A DNA stretch of 64,000 bases from Butyricicoccus porcorum (GCF_002157465.1 NZ_NHOC01000005.1:319134-383133); one strand, 5' to 3'; positions 7,316 to 15,837 are shown, numbered from the stretch's first letter. Notes: generated from the letters alone by a model not told the origin. Numbers and translations: made by a program.

Positions 7316-7424
7316 ATCTATCTCCTTTCGCAAAATGTATACCACATTTTGCTCATTTTTTTGTCATTATTATACCGCATTTCCCAATCATTATCAATCA
7401 ATAATCTTGCGAAAAGACACAACT

Positions 7425-7461
7425 GCAAACAGGGGCCTCCGCTGCAACGCGGAAGCCCCTG
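7425..7461 (-). terminator. Possible terminator after ptsI
   Basis: Hairpin CAGGGGC..TCCGC / GCGGA..GCCCCTG (7430-7461), 17 bp past the ptsI stop. The following minus-strand U-run is weak (TTTGCAG), so termination may be inefficient. Confidence 0.55.
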
Positions 7462-7478
7462 CAAAATTGGGTTCAGAT

Positions 7479-9146
7479 TCAGTCAGACAGCAGATCGTCG
7501 AGAATCTTCTGGCTGTTCTTGGTCGTGTCAATCGAACGGATGGCCGAGCGCAGCGGCAGAACAGATGCCGGAGAAACACTCAGCTCGTCGATGCCAATTG
7601 CCAGGAAGGTCTCCGTCAGGCTGACATCTGCGCCGAGCTCGCCGCAGATACCGATCCAGATCCCCGCCTTGTGCGCGTTTTCCGCCGCCATTTTGAGCAT
7701 GCGGAGTACCGCCGGATGGTGGGAATCGAAGAACTTGTCGAGATTGTTGCCCTGACGGTCGACCGCCAGTGTATACTGGGTCAGGTCGTTCGTGCCGACG
7801 GAGAAGAAATCGACTTCCTTCGCCAGACGGTCGGACATCATAACGGCGGACGGGGTCTCGATCATGATACCCAGCTCGACGTTTTCATTGAACGGGATTT
7901 CCTCCGCGCGCAGTTCAGCCTTGACGCCGTCACAGATGCGCTTGATTTCCTGAACCTCCCAGACGGATGTAATCATCGGGAACATGATTGCAATCTTGCC
8001 ATAGGCGGATGCACGGTACAGGGCACGCAGCTGGGTCTTGAAGACCTCCGGGCGCGTCAGGCAGATACGGATGGCACGCAGACCCATTGCCGGATTTTCT
8101 TCCTTGTCCAGCTGGAAATAGTCTGCCTGCTTGTCCGCGCCGATGTCCAGCGTGCGGATGATGACGCGCTTGCCGCCCATGCGCTCCGCAACCGTTTTAT
8201 ATGCCTGGAACTGCTGCTCCTCCGTCGGATAATCGTCATTCTGGAGGTACAGGAACTCAGAGCGGAACAGGCCGATGCCGCCGCCGTCGTTCGCCAGAAC
8301 CGGGTCAACATCATCCGGGGAACCGATGTTGCAGTATACCATGACCTTGCGGCCGTCGAGCGTGACATTTTCCTTGCCCTTGAGCTGGTCAAGCAGCGCC
8401 TTGAGCGCGCGCTCCTCGGCCTGCTTCTTGAGCAGGCGCTGGCTGGTGATCTGATCCGGGTCAATCGCGACCTCGCCGGTCGAGCCGTCGATAATGGCGC
8501 TCTTGCCCTCCAGACCTTCCGTCAGCGCATCGCCGATGCCGATGATGGCCGGAATGCCCATGGTGCGTGCGAGAATGGCGGTATGGCTGTTGCCCGAGCC
8601 GCCGGAGGTGACAAAGCCCAAAATCTTGGACTTGTCCAGCTGTACAGTCTCAGACGGTGCAAGATCGTCGGACGCCAGGATAACCGGCACATCGGAATCA
8701 ATACCGCCTGCGACAACACCGCTCAGGATACCGATCACGCGGGTGGAAATGTCCTTGACGTCCGCCGCACGCGCCTGCATATAGGCATCGTCCATGGATG
8801 CGAACATTTCTGCGAACTGCTCGGCAATCTGCGAAACGGCATATTCCGCGTTGATGCTCTCGCCTTCAATCATATCATTGATGCCGTCGATGTAATCCAG
8901 ATCATCCAGCATCATCTGATGCGCCTCGAACAGCGCAGCGCCTTCCTCGCCGACCTCAGCAACTGCCTTGTCATACAGTTCGGCGAGCTGCTGCATCGCG
9001 GTCTGGCGCGCGTCCTCAAAGCGCTTCTTTTCCGCTTCCACATCGGAAACTGCGGTCTTTACGACTTCTCCGCCGCCGCGACGGTAGAAATAGATGGGGC
9101 CGTCAGCAACGCCCTTGGACACGCCTTTTCCCTGAATGGTGTACAT
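7479..9146 (-). CDS. ptsI: PTS enzyme I (phosphoenolpyruvate-protein phosphotransferase)
   Basis: A 555-residue cytosolic enzyme that takes phosphate from PEP and passes it to HPr. The HPr-binding and swivel phosphohistidine domains come first, with His188 in GGSGNSHTAILAR as the phosphorylated residue. The PEP-utilising TIM barrel follows (GIGLFRSEFLY, MGLRAIRI, FFSVGTNDLTQYT, GICGELGAD), with the catalytic Cys near 494. Length is close to the usual 570. The ribosome site is GGGAGG. It follows ptsH by 111 bp and is presumably in the same transcript, under the antitermination switch upstream of ptsH. Confidence 0.95.
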   Translation of the reverse strand: MYTIQGKGVSKGVADGPIYFYRRGGGEVVKTAVSDVEAEKKRFEDARQTAMQQLAELYDKAVAEVGEEGAALFEAHQMMLDDLDYIDGINDMIEGESINAEYAVSQIAEQFAEMFASMDDAYMQARAADVKDISTRVIGILSGVVAGGIDSDVPVILASDDLAPSETVQLDKSKILGFVTSGGSGNSHTAILARTMGIPAIIGIGDALTEGLEGKSAIIDGSTGEVAIDPDQITSQRLLKKQAEERALKALLDQLKGKENVTLDGRKVMVYCNIGSPDDVDPVLANDGGGIGLFRSEFLYLQNDDYPTEEQQFQAYKTVAERMGGKRVIIRTLDIGADKQADYFQLDKEENPAMGLRAIRICLTRPEVFKTQLRALYRASAYGKIAIMFPMITSVWEVQEIKRICDGVKAELRAEEIPFNENVELGIMIETPSAVMMSDRLAKEVDFFSVGTNDLTQYTLAVDRQGNNLDKFFDSHHPAVLRMLKMAAENAHKAGIWIGICGELGADVSLTETFLAIGIDELSVSPASVLPLRSAIRSIDTTKNSQKILDDLLSD

Positions 9147-9257
9147 AAGTGTTTTCCTCCCTTACACATCCTGCAAGCGCGCCCTGCACCCCTGCCGGCA
9201 CGCCTGTCTTTCGGGCGGCGGGATCTCCTGCCTCCCCGCACGCTCTCCTCCTGTTGT

Positions 9258-9515
9258 TTATAAATGCTCTGCGAAGAAGGCCTTCATCGCCTCAATGGCC
9301 TGCGCCTCGTCTTCGCCTTCTGCCTTTACGGTAATTGCCTCGCCACACTTGACGCCGAGACCCATCACGCCCATCATACGGCGGACATCGGCGGACTTTC
9401 CGTCCTTCTCGACCTCAATTTTGCTCGAAAACTTCTTTGCTTCCTTCGCCAGCATACCTGCCGGGCGGGCATGGATTCCGATTTCGTCCTTAATGGTGTA
9501 AACAAACGACTGCAT
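9258..9515 (-). CDS. ptsH: PTS phosphocarrier HPr with Arg46
   Basis: An 85-residue HPr. His15 sits in GIHARPAG, the residue phosphorylated by enzyme I. In the segment corresponding to the regulatory Ser46 site (SIMGVMSLG in Bacillus HPr) this protein reads RMMGVMGLG, with Arg at position 46. It therefore cannot be phosphorylated by HPr kinase at that position and should not act as the classical CcpA corepressor; that consequence is inference from the known mechanism. ATG 9515 is preceded by AAAGGAG. A longer upstream frame would read through the RNA switch and is rejected. Confidence 0.93.
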   Translation of the reverse strand: MQSFVYTIKDEIGIHARPAGMLAKEAKKFSSKIEVEKDGKSADVRRMMGVMGLGVKCGEAITVKAEGEDEAQAIEAMKAFFAEHL

Positions 9516-9624
9516 AACCTGTAACTCCTTTATTTCCTGTTCTGCCCCCTGAGCCACCTGAACGGGGAACCGGGATGGGTGTCCCCGGTTGTCGCCTGCC
9601 TGCGTCCGACCGGGCAAATGTTCC

Positions 9625-9685
9625 CTAAAAATAAAAACACCAAATAAGCACAGCCGGATTTGATACATTCCCTGTGTTATTTGGT
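9625..9685 (-). terminator. Leader terminator of ptsHI (antiterminated)
   Basis: On the minus strand, ACCAAATAACACAG pairs with CTGTGCTTATTTGGT (arms 9672-9685 and 9639-9653), then GTTTTTATTTTT. It lies about 110 bp before ptsH, inside the leader. Its first arm overlaps the RAT site, as in BglG/SacY/GlcT-controlled leaders. Confidence 0.88.
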
Positions 9686-9711
9686 TTTGCCTGATCGAAC
9701 AGTAACAAGCC
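9683..9711 (-). promoter_or_regulatory. Ribonucleic antiterminator (RAT) site ahead of ptsHI
   Basis: The minus strand reads GGCTTGTTACTG, loop TTCGAT, CAGGCAAAACC. This matches the RAT consensus bound by BglG/LicT/SacY/GlcT-family RNA-binding antiterminators (TGTTACTG...CAGGCAAAACC is diagnostic). Its 3' end overlaps the terminator stem, so the two structures are mutually exclusive. The antiterminator gene itself is not in the window. Confidence 0.88.
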
Positions 9712-9746
9712 ACTCTATTCTCTTGTATTTTATCTATTCCATATAA

Positions 9747-9775
9747 ATCTTATCCGCTTTTTACAGAGTTGTCAA
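9747..9775 (-). promoter_or_regulatory. Promoter of ptsHI
   Basis: On the minus strand TTGACA (9770-9775), a 17-bp spacer and TAAGAT (9747-9752). It gives a leader of about 225 nt containing the RAT and terminator. Confidence 0.8.
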
Positions 9776-10003
9776 GAAATTCCCGTGCCCAGATGTATAT
9801 TTCTACCAATATACACAAATACACCCGAGTTTTTTTATGCAAATTGCGCGCAATCGGAGATATTTTGCGCGATGCCTTCCAAATATATGCAAACCCGCAC
9901 GCAATATATACATTTTATCCGATACTATACTACGAAATCATAAAATTTACCCCATTTATTTTGTGAGTAATACACGAAAATATTTCATCTTATTCAGTTA
10001 TAA

Positions 10004-10032
10004 TTGCTAATCGATGATACCTGTGCTACAAT
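10004..10032 (+). promoter_or_regulatory. Promoter of the sulfite-reductase-like gene
   Basis: TTGCTA (10004-10009), a 17-bp spacer and TACAAT (10027-10032). Bases 9776-10003 are AT-rich and I see no gene there. Confidence 0.65.
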
Positions 10033-10113
10033 ACATACAGCAAAAGACTCCGCACGCGGCGGCTGCCAGTCGCCTATATTTTCTGTACGACTGAGAAAGA
10101 AGGTTATGAAAAA

Positions 10114-11058
10114 ATGAACATCACCCCGACTCCTCTGGGTCCCGCATCCATTCCGATGGACGAAGTAAAGCGCGTCAAGGCGCTCGGCTTCCTGCACCGC
10201 AAGGGGACGGACCTGTTCAACTGCCGCGTCATCACCCGCAACGGCAAGGTAACAGCAGATGAGCTTGTACGCATCACTGAGGCTGCCGCTAAATTCGGCA
10301 GCGGCGAGGTCTCCATGACCACCCGCCTGACGCTGGAAATCCAGGGCGTTCCGTATGAAAACATCGACGCCATCCGCGCATTTCTGGCAGAAGCCGGGCT
10401 GGAAACCGGCGGCACGGGCGCAAAGGTTCGTCCGGTTGTCTCCTGCAAGGGTACCACCTGCCAGTACGGTCTGCTGGATTCCTATGGCATTGCCGATGAG
10501 ATCCACGAGCGCTTTTTCAAGGGCTACAGCGATGTAACGCTGCCGCACAAGTTTAAGATTGCAGTCGGCGGCTGCCCGAACAACTGCGTCAAGCCGAACC
10601 TGAACGACCTCGGCATTGTCGGTCAGCGCGTGCCGGGCTTTGACGCGGATAAGTGCCGCGGCTGTGGCAAATGCCAAGTCGAAAAGGCCTGTCCGGTCGA
10701 CGCGGCACATGTCGTCGACGGCAAGCTGTCGGTCGATCCAGAGGTCTGTACCCGCTGCGGACGCTGTGTCGGCAAGTGCCCGTTCCATGCACGTGATAAC
10801 TCCGTCTACGGCTACCGCGTATACATCGGCGGACGCTGGGGCAAGAAGAGCGCACACGGCATCCCGCTGAAGAAGATCTTCACCTCGAAGGAGGAAGTTC
10901 TGGATATCGTGGAGAAGGCAATCCTGTTGTTCCGCGACCAGGGCATCAAGGGCGAGCGCTTCTCGGACACCATTCAGCGCATCGGCTTTGAAAACGTACA
11001 GGCGCAGCTGCTCGGCAACGAGCTGCTCGAGCGCAAGGCAGAAATCATCGCGGACTGA
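10114..11058 (+). CDS. Sulfite/nitrite reductase-like siroheme Fe-S protein with two ferredoxin clusters
   Basis: A 314-residue protein. An N-terminal ferredoxin-like half domain is followed by a siroheme/[4Fe-4S] domain with CKGTTC near residue 110 and GGCPNNC near 150, then two [4Fe-4S] motifs (CRGCGKCQVEKACP and CTRCGRCVGKCP). This is the architecture of AsrC-like or small dissimilatory-type sulfite reductases that reduce sulfite or related oxyanions in the cytosol. It stands alone: no AsrA/AsrB partner genes are adjacent, so the electron donor (perhaps ferredoxin) is unknown. A bidirectional terminator follows. Confidence 0.85.
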   Translation: MNITPTPLGPASIPMDEVKRVKALGFLHRKGTDLFNCRVITRNGKVTADELVRITEAAAKFGSGEVSMTTRLTLEIQGVPYENIDAIRAFLAEAGLETGGTGAKVRPVVSCKGTTCQYGLLDSYGIADEIHERFFKGYSDVTLPHKFKIAVGGCPNNCVKPNLNDLGIVGQRVPGFDADKCRGCGKCQVEKACPVDAAHVVDGKLSVDPEVCTRCGRCVGKCPFHARDNSVYGYRVYIGGRWGKKSAHGIPLKKIFTSKEEVLDIVEKAILLFRDQGIKGERFSDTIQRIGFENVQAQLLGNELLERKAEIIAD

Positions 11059-11073
11059 GTCCATTTGTGTACA

Positions 11074-11109
11074 AAATCCCAGCATTTGGAAATCCAAATG
11101 CTGGGATTT
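11074..11109. terminator. Bidirectional terminator
   Basis: A 16-bp perfect stem AAATCCCAGCATTTGG with its complement (11074-11089, 11094-11109) lies between the convergent sulfite-reductase-like and GH3 genes. Confidence 0.9.
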
Positions 11110-11115
11110 GCTTTG

Positions 11116-12366
11116 TCAGTTCATCAGGCCGTATTTGAGCTTTGCCGTCAGAATGCGCATTACGCTCTCATCGATGCGCGCCTCCGTGAGCTCACCGTCC
11201 GCGACCGCCTGCGACAGCGCCTCATAGGCGTCATCGATGCTCGGCGGACAGAGCAGCATGTCCACGCCCGCCTGTACCGCCTTCACTGCGGCATCTCCGT
11301 TGCTGTAATGCTCCGTGATTGCGCCCATGTCCATGCCGTCAGTGATAACAATGCCGTCATAGCCCATCTCATCGCGCAGCAGATCCGTGATGACCTTTGA
11401 GGACAGCGAGCACGGCACGCTGTCCAGCTCGGTCGCGGTCATATGCGACACCAGTACAAATGCCGCGTCCTGATCGATGCCCGCCTCAAACGGCTTGAGG
11501 TCGCATTCCTTCAGTTCGTCCAGCGTGCGGTCGGTCTCAGAAGTGCCTTCATGCGAGTTGGTCTCGGTGCTGCCGTGACCCGGAAAATGCTTGAGTGCCG
11601 CCATGACGCCGCTTTCCTGCAAGCCCATGACCTCATTCTCCACCATGATAGAAACCGTGCTCGGATCGCTGCCGAACGAACGCGCACCGATTTCCGTATT
11701 GTTTTCATTGCTCAGCACATCAGCGACCGGCGCAAAATCTACATTGAAGCCGAAGCCGCTGATATCCGTGGCGAGCGTTTTGCCGATGTCATAGGCTTCC
11801 TGTGCATCGCCCCGCGCGCCATAGTCCGCCATATCGTCAAACTTTGTCGTACCGAGCACATCAGCAACCCGCGCTACCGTGCCGCCCTCTTCATCGACTC
11901 CCATAAACAACGGGATATTCGCACCGACTGTTCGGGCATATTCCTGCGTGTTGGCGAGCATGGTCGTGGTCTGACTTTTGCTGCGGAAATTCTGTGAAAA
12001 ATAGATGATGCCGCCGACCGGCATGGTTTCCATCGCCTTGCGTGTCGCATCGCCCGCGCGCACCGCCTTGCCGACGCCTGTCAGCGATTCCGGGCGCACA
12101 AACATCATCTGATACAGCTTCTGATCGAGTGTCATGTCGCTCAGAATTTCCTGCGCACGTTTCTGGTCAGCAGTCAGCTCCGCCTGTTCTTCCTGCTGTT
12201 CCGGCTGCTCCTGCTGCGCCGCAGATTCCTGCTGTTCCGTCCTGACCAGCACGGACGGTGTGCCTGCCGGCGCCTGTTCCGGGTGGAACTGGACGTATCC
12301 CACCGCGGCGGCACAGGCAATCACACAGGCCGCCACCGGAATCAGCAGCAGATATCGTTTCTTCAT
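11116..12366 (-). CDS. Secreted glycoside hydrolase family 3 (beta-N-acetylhexosaminidase-like)
   Basis: A 416-residue exported protein with an N-terminal hydrophobic signal/anchor (residues 4-25) and a Gln/Glu-rich linker (about 40-65), then one GH3 TIM barrel. The NagZ-type catalytic signature KHFPGHGSTETNSH is present, and the nucleophile Asp is in VITDGMDM. Absence of the second GH3 domain fits NagZ-like enzymes, which release N-acetylglucosamine from peptidoglycan fragments. Being anchored or secreted, it probably acts on wall turnover products outside the membrane. Confidence 0.88.
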   Translation of the reverse strand: MKKRYLLLIPVAACVIACAAAVGYVQFHPEQAPAGTPSVLVRTEQQESAAQQEQPEQQEEQAELTADQKRAQEILSDMTLDQKLYQMMFVRPESLTGVGKAVRAGDATRKAMETMPVGGIIYFSQNFRSKSQTTTMLANTQEYARTVGANIPLFMGVDEEGGTVARVADVLGTTKFDDMADYGARGDAQEAYDIGKTLATDISGFGFNVDFAPVADVLSNENNTEIGARSFGSDPSTVSIMVENEVMGLQESGVMAALKHFPGHGSTETNSHEGTSETDRTLDELKECDLKPFEAGIDQDAAFVLVSHMTATELDSVPCSLSSKVITDLLRDEMGYDGIVITDGMDMGAITEHYSNGDAAVKAVQAGVDMLLCPPSIDDAYEALSQAVADGELTEARIDESVMRILTAKLKYGLMN

Positions 12367-12480
12367 ACGGATATTCCCCTCCTGTCACAGCGTATCGCTT
12401 CTCTCCCAGTATACCGCATAAACCGGCAAATTTCTACCAGATTTCACAAAAGACCGTCGGTTTTCGTCCGATTTCTCTGC

Positions 12481-12510
12481 TTTACACGTTGGAAAGCCCC
12501 ATGCTATAAT
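12481..12510 (+). promoter_or_regulatory. Promoter of the HAD phosphatase gene
   Basis: TTTACA (12481-12486), an 18-bp spacer and TATAAT (12505-12510), 50 bp before the start. Confidence 0.7.
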
Positions 12511-12560
12511 GAAGCCGGAACATCCACCCATGATTTCATAAAAAAAGGTGACAGTGAAAC

Positions 12561-13409
12561 ATGATCTCTTCTCCCATCAAGCTCATCGGGCTGGATCTGG
12601 ACGGCACACTGCTCGGCACAGACAGTCAGGTACACGAACCCGAACGCACTGCGCTCCAGCAGGCACGACAGGCCGGCGTTGCCGCCGCCCTGTGCACCGG
12701 ACGCTCTCCGCTCGACTCCGCCGCACATGCGAAGGCGGCAGGCGGCGTCGACTGGATTATCACAGAAAATGGCGCGCGCATTACCTCTGCGGCCGGTGAA
12801 ACCATCTATCGCCATACCATGACACCGCAGCACATTGATATCCTGCTGACACTATGTGAAACGCACGGTGTAGAGCCGAGCTTTTACGGCGAACACACGG
12901 TCTGGTATGGTGCAAAATGCAAGGCATTTTTTGACGAAATTGCCCGCATCCGCGGCAGTGTCGCCGTTGACCTGAACCATTTTTGCTATGTAGACACCCC
13001 AGAGCAGTGGCGCGCCCTGTCCGGCGAGACCATCTTCAAGGCGATTGTATACGGCGATGCGCGCGATCTCGATGCATGGCTGGCTGACATACAGCAGGCT
13101 GATATCTTTGAAGCGGAGGCATCTGTATTCTGCGGCCTGAAAAATATCGAAATCAACGCCAAAGGCACGGACAAGGGCACCGCGCTGCTGCATCTGGCAA
13201 AGCATCTCGGCCTGACCGCCGGACAGATTATGGCGTGCGGTGACAGTGACAATGACCGCACCATGCTACAGGCCGCCGGGCTGGGCGTCGCCATGGCAAA
13301 CGCACCGGCACACATCCGCGCAATTGCAGACAGTACAACGGAGACCAACGACAACCACGGCGTCAGCCGGGCAATTGAACGGTATATCTTACAGCAGCCC
13401 GGCGCATAA
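12561..13409 (+). CDS. Cof-type HAD-superfamily phosphatase
   Basis: A 282-residue HAD hydrolase of the Cof (IIB cap) subfamily. The nucleophile motif is GLDLDGTLLGTD near residues 10-21, motif II is CTGRS, the conserved Lys is in KGTDKGTAL, and motif IV is CGDSDNDRTML. These enzymes dephosphorylate sugar phosphates, FMN or similar small molecules in the cytosol; the specific substrate is not predictable. It is monocistronic with its own promoter and a terminator shared with the convergent DUF5662 gene. Confidence 0.88.
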   Translation: MISSPIKLIGLDLDGTLLGTDSQVHEPERTALQQARQAGVAAALCTGRSPLDSAAHAKAAGGVDWIITENGARITSAAGETIYRHTMTPQHIDILLTLCETHGVEPSFYGEHTVWYGAKCKAFFDEIARIRGSVAVDLNHFCYVDTPEQWRALSGETIFKAIVYGDARDLDAWLADIQQADIFEAEASVFCGLKNIEINAKGTDKGTALLHLAKHLGLTAGQIMACGDSDNDRTMLQAAGLGVAMANAPAHIRAIADSTTETNDNHGVSRAIERYILQQPGA

Positions 13410-13473
13410 GCGCGCTATACGGTTTGTCCTGTCTCTGCTGTTGCAACGCAAAATCCTCCGATTTTTTCACGAA

Positions 13474-13510
13474 GAAAGGCACAGGAAATCCCGTGCCTTT
13501 CGTTTTTTTC
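13474..13510. terminator. Terminator between convergent genes
   Basis: Stem GAAAGGCAC / GTGCCTTTC (13474-13482, 13493-13501) followed by seven T on the plus strand. Confidence 0.85.
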
Positions 13511-13512
13511 TC

Positions 13513-14094
13513 TCACTTTTTCAGAATGTGATAGCGGATATAATGGAACGTCCGATTCTCGCCCTGTTCCGCGAGCATCGTGAGCATTTGCTCCAGCAGC
13601 GCGCGTGTCTCCGGATGCATGAGGTAATGCGTCTTGGATTTTTCATAATAGGCCAACGGGGCGCCATCGGTATATTGGTCGCCCAGATAGGTCTTGCTCG
13701 CCGCGACGCGGTCGCAAAACATCTCTGCGACATATTCCACCGGCATCTTCATGCCGGCAAGCGGGCTTTCCTCACCAAGGGAATAGTCAATCCAGTATTC
13801 CAGATGGTGCTTGTTGCGTCCCTTATGGTGCAGCCATGCACTGCTGTAGCCGCGGTCCATGCGCTCGGCATTGTTCGGGCTCTGGAACCCCTGATAATAT
13901 TTCGCGCCGACAAGAAATTCCACCGGGTTGTATTTGGACAGGTCATGCATCAGCCCCTGCCGGTATAATCCCAGACGGAAGCAGTGGCGGCAGACCAGCA
14001 TGCGATGATGGTTGACCGTTCCCAGATGTCGCAGCCATTTGGGCTGATTTTCCGGCTCCGCCAGTGCGGGGATATGCAGTTCAACAGATTTCAT
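13513..14094 (-). CDS. DUF5662 family protein
   Basis: A 193-residue protein of unknown function. The conserved signature of the family is visible: HRMLVCRHCFRLGLY, LMHDLSKYNP, and SPNNAERMDRGYS-AWLHHKGRNKHHLEYW. The abundance of His and Asp in these blocks (HD, HHKGRNKHH) suggests a metal site reminiscent of HD-type phosphohydrolases. ATG 14094 has AAAGGGG upstream; a longer frame to 14160 overlaps the neighbour. It is third in an operon behind the DUF445 and 109-residue genes. Confidence 0.8.
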   Translation of the reverse strand: MKSVELHIPALAEPENQPKWLRHLGTVNHHRMLVCRHCFRLGLYRQGLMHDLSKYNPVEFLVGAKYYQGFQSPNNAERMDRGYSSAWLHHKGRNKHHLEYWIDYSLGEESPLAGMKMPVEYVAEMFCDRVAASKTYLGDQYTDGAPLAYYEKSKTHYLMHPETRALLEQMLTMLAEQGENRTFHYIRYHILKK

Positions 14095-14107
14095 GGCCGT
14101 TCCCCTT

Positions 14108-14437
14108 TCACGCCCTGCATTCCGCCAGCGCATGGCACTGCTTCTGCATGTCCTCATCATCGACCAGTGCCAGCGTCAGCGGCAGGCGCAGCTCGCCGAG
14201 CATCTGTGCATCGGAAATCGGATGCGTCTGTGCGCCCTCCTTCCCGAAGGAACAACGGCACAGTGTCCAGTGCGTACCGGTCAGACCAAACTGCCGTGCG
14301 ACCGACTGCGCAGTCTGTGCCAGTGTCGCCTGTGGTGCCTGCATCATCATTTCTTCCAGATAATCGGTCTTGAGCACCGGTGCGTTGTCATCCAGCCAGA
14401 TGAGCACCGCCCGTCCGCGCAGTTCTTCTTCAAACAT
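14108..14437 (-). CDS. Hypothetical protein, 109 residues
   Basis: A soluble, slightly acidic protein with no family I recognise. It lies between the DUF445 gene (27 bp upstream) and the DUF5662 gene (13 bp downstream), so it is almost certainly cotranscribed. It has GGAGAA as ribosome site and codon use like its neighbours. It contains no membrane segment, and two Cys near residue 60 (TLCRCSFG) that could be redox or metal related. Confidence 0.65.
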   Translation of the reverse strand: MFEEELRGRAVLIWLDDNAPVLKTDYLEEMMMQAPQATLAQTAQSVARQFGLTGTHWTLCRCSFGKEGAQTHPISDAQMLGELRLPLTLALVDDEDMQKQCHALAECRA

Positions 14438-14464
14438 TTCTCCGTTCCTCCCGTGTCAGAATTT

Positions 14465-15358
14465 TCAGAAAATCAGGTTGAGCAGTCCGAGAATAAAGCC
14501 GACCAGTGCGCCGAGACTGACAACTGCATTCAGCTCCTTTTTCATGACGGACAGTACCAGCCGTTCCAGCTCCTCCGGCTGCATCGCATTCACCTTCTGC
14601 TCCGCAATGCCGCCAAGATCGAGGGAATGCAGGATACTTGCCGCCTTTTCTGAAACAGCTGCTTCATATATATGAAGCACAACATCCGTCAGCGAAACAC
14701 CTGCATCTGTCAACAGTGCATTCACATCACCGATGTTTTTCTGTTCCGCTTCACCCCACAGCTTTGTAACCTGCGGATACAGCAGCGCATATGCATTGCC
14801 CTGCAAATAATTGTCCACCCCATCGCGGATCGGGCCTGCAAAGCTGTCCAGCATGTCACCACTGAGCATCATGCCGATGAGCGAACCGGATACCTTCTGT
14901 CGGACTGCCTCCAGCACCTGCTGCGCAATGGTGTCGCCCAGCTGCATGTCATTCACATGCTCCGCAAGTGTTTCCGCGAGTTTTTCCTGCATGACTGCGC
15001 TGCCCGCATCATATTGTGTCTCATCGACCGCCTTACAGCAGACCTCCCGCAGGGTGGTCTCCGACTTGCTCTCCAGCACGCCGTCAATGCTGCGCCGCAG
15101 GCTTTCGGTCACGCTGTCACTCATCAGCGTTTGTTTCAGGTCATCCTCTGTCAGCAGCTGTGTGCCGACAACGCCGCCGATGGCACGCGCCAGCCGCGCC
15201 TTCCCCTTGGGGATAATACCCGGCGTAAACGGCAGCTGTCTGCCGAACAGCTTCACCGGACGCAGTGGTCGGAACAGCATCTTTACCGCAATGTAATTGG
15301 TACAATAGCCGATGATCGCACCGATAATCGGGCCGGATAAAAGTTTAAGTACTGTCAA
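14465..15358 (-). CDS. DUF445 family membrane protein
   Basis: A 297-residue protein with an N-terminal membrane segment and the DUF445/YheB opening GAIIGYCTNYIAVKMLFRP followed by PFTPGIIPKGKARLA. The long amphipathic helical middle part is typical, and a C-terminal membrane segment (VSLGALVGFILGLLNLIF) closes it. The start appears to be TTG at 15356-15358, with GAAGGAA upstream; no ATG fits. The function of the family is unknown, though it is widespread in Firmicutes and often linked to cell envelope or sporulation. Confidence 0.82.
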   Translation of the reverse strand: MTVLKLLSGPIIGAIIGYCTNYIAVKMLFRPLRPVKLFGRQLPFTPGIIPKGKARLARAIGGVVGTQLLTEDDLKQTLMSDSVTESLRRSIDGVLESKSETTLREVCCKAVDETQYDAGSAVMQEKLAETLAEHVNDMQLGDTIAQQVLEAVRQKVSGSLIGMMLSGDMLDSFAGPIRDGVDNYLQGNAYALLYPQVTKLWGEAEQKNIGDVNALLTDAGVSLTDVVLHIYEAAVSEKAASILHSLDLGGIAEQKVNAMQPEELERLVLSVMKKELNAVVSLGALVGFILGLLNLIF

Positions 15359-15518
15359 AAAAATGTTCCTTCTTTCCGTTTGATTTTATTTGTATCCACA
15401 ATATACCGCCGCGGGCAAAATGTCAATAGATGTTGAATGTTTGTGGTTCATGTTGGTGGTTTCGATTCGCGTATGGATATATTTTACAAGACTCATACCT
15501 GCGCCTGTGGGAAATTGG

Positions 15519-15559
15519 CAATCATTGCCCTTCCTATTTTTGATATTACATGGTATAAT
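15519..15559 (+). promoter_or_regulatory. Promoter of glmS with overlapping palindrome
   Basis: An extended -10, TGGTATAAT (TATAAT 15554-15559), has a weak -35 TTCCTA (15531-15536) at 17 bp. Immediately upstream, GGCAAT-C-ATTGCC (15519-15531) is a 13-bp palindrome that could be an operator. Confidence 0.6.
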
Positions 15560-15639
15560 ATTGCGGTATAAGAGGGTGGATATTCCCCATCCGGCGCCGC
15601 TGCACACGGCGAAATCATTGCGGCAGAGTTGCTTCTGTC

Positions 15640-15800
15640 CGCCCGGAACCAAGCGCCAGAGCTGCCGTGCAGGGCATGCTGACGAGGTGGAAGTGATCGA
15701 AAATTCGGCGGATGCTTCCCGCCCGGCCAGACACGCGGGCGATGGCGTTTCTACAAATCCTGTGGGAAACCACAGGCACAGAAGGAAACGCAACCGTGTC
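15640..15800 (+). ncRNA. glmS ribozyme/riboswitch
   Basis: The leader contains the conserved blocks of the glucosamine-6-phosphate-activated self-cleaving ribozyme in order: AAGCGCCAGAGCTG (15651-15664), GACGAGGTGGAAG (15681-15693), ATCGAAAATTCGGCGGATG (15697-15715), CTTCCCG, and the terminal stem CCTGTGGG/CCACAGG. By homology, cleavage falls between A15652 and G15653. High glucosamine-6-phosphate would trigger cleavage and reduce glmS expression. Outer boundaries are approximate. Confidence 0.95.
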
Positions 15801-15837
15801 TCAACAAAATCTTAATATACCTCGGAGGTAATGAACT

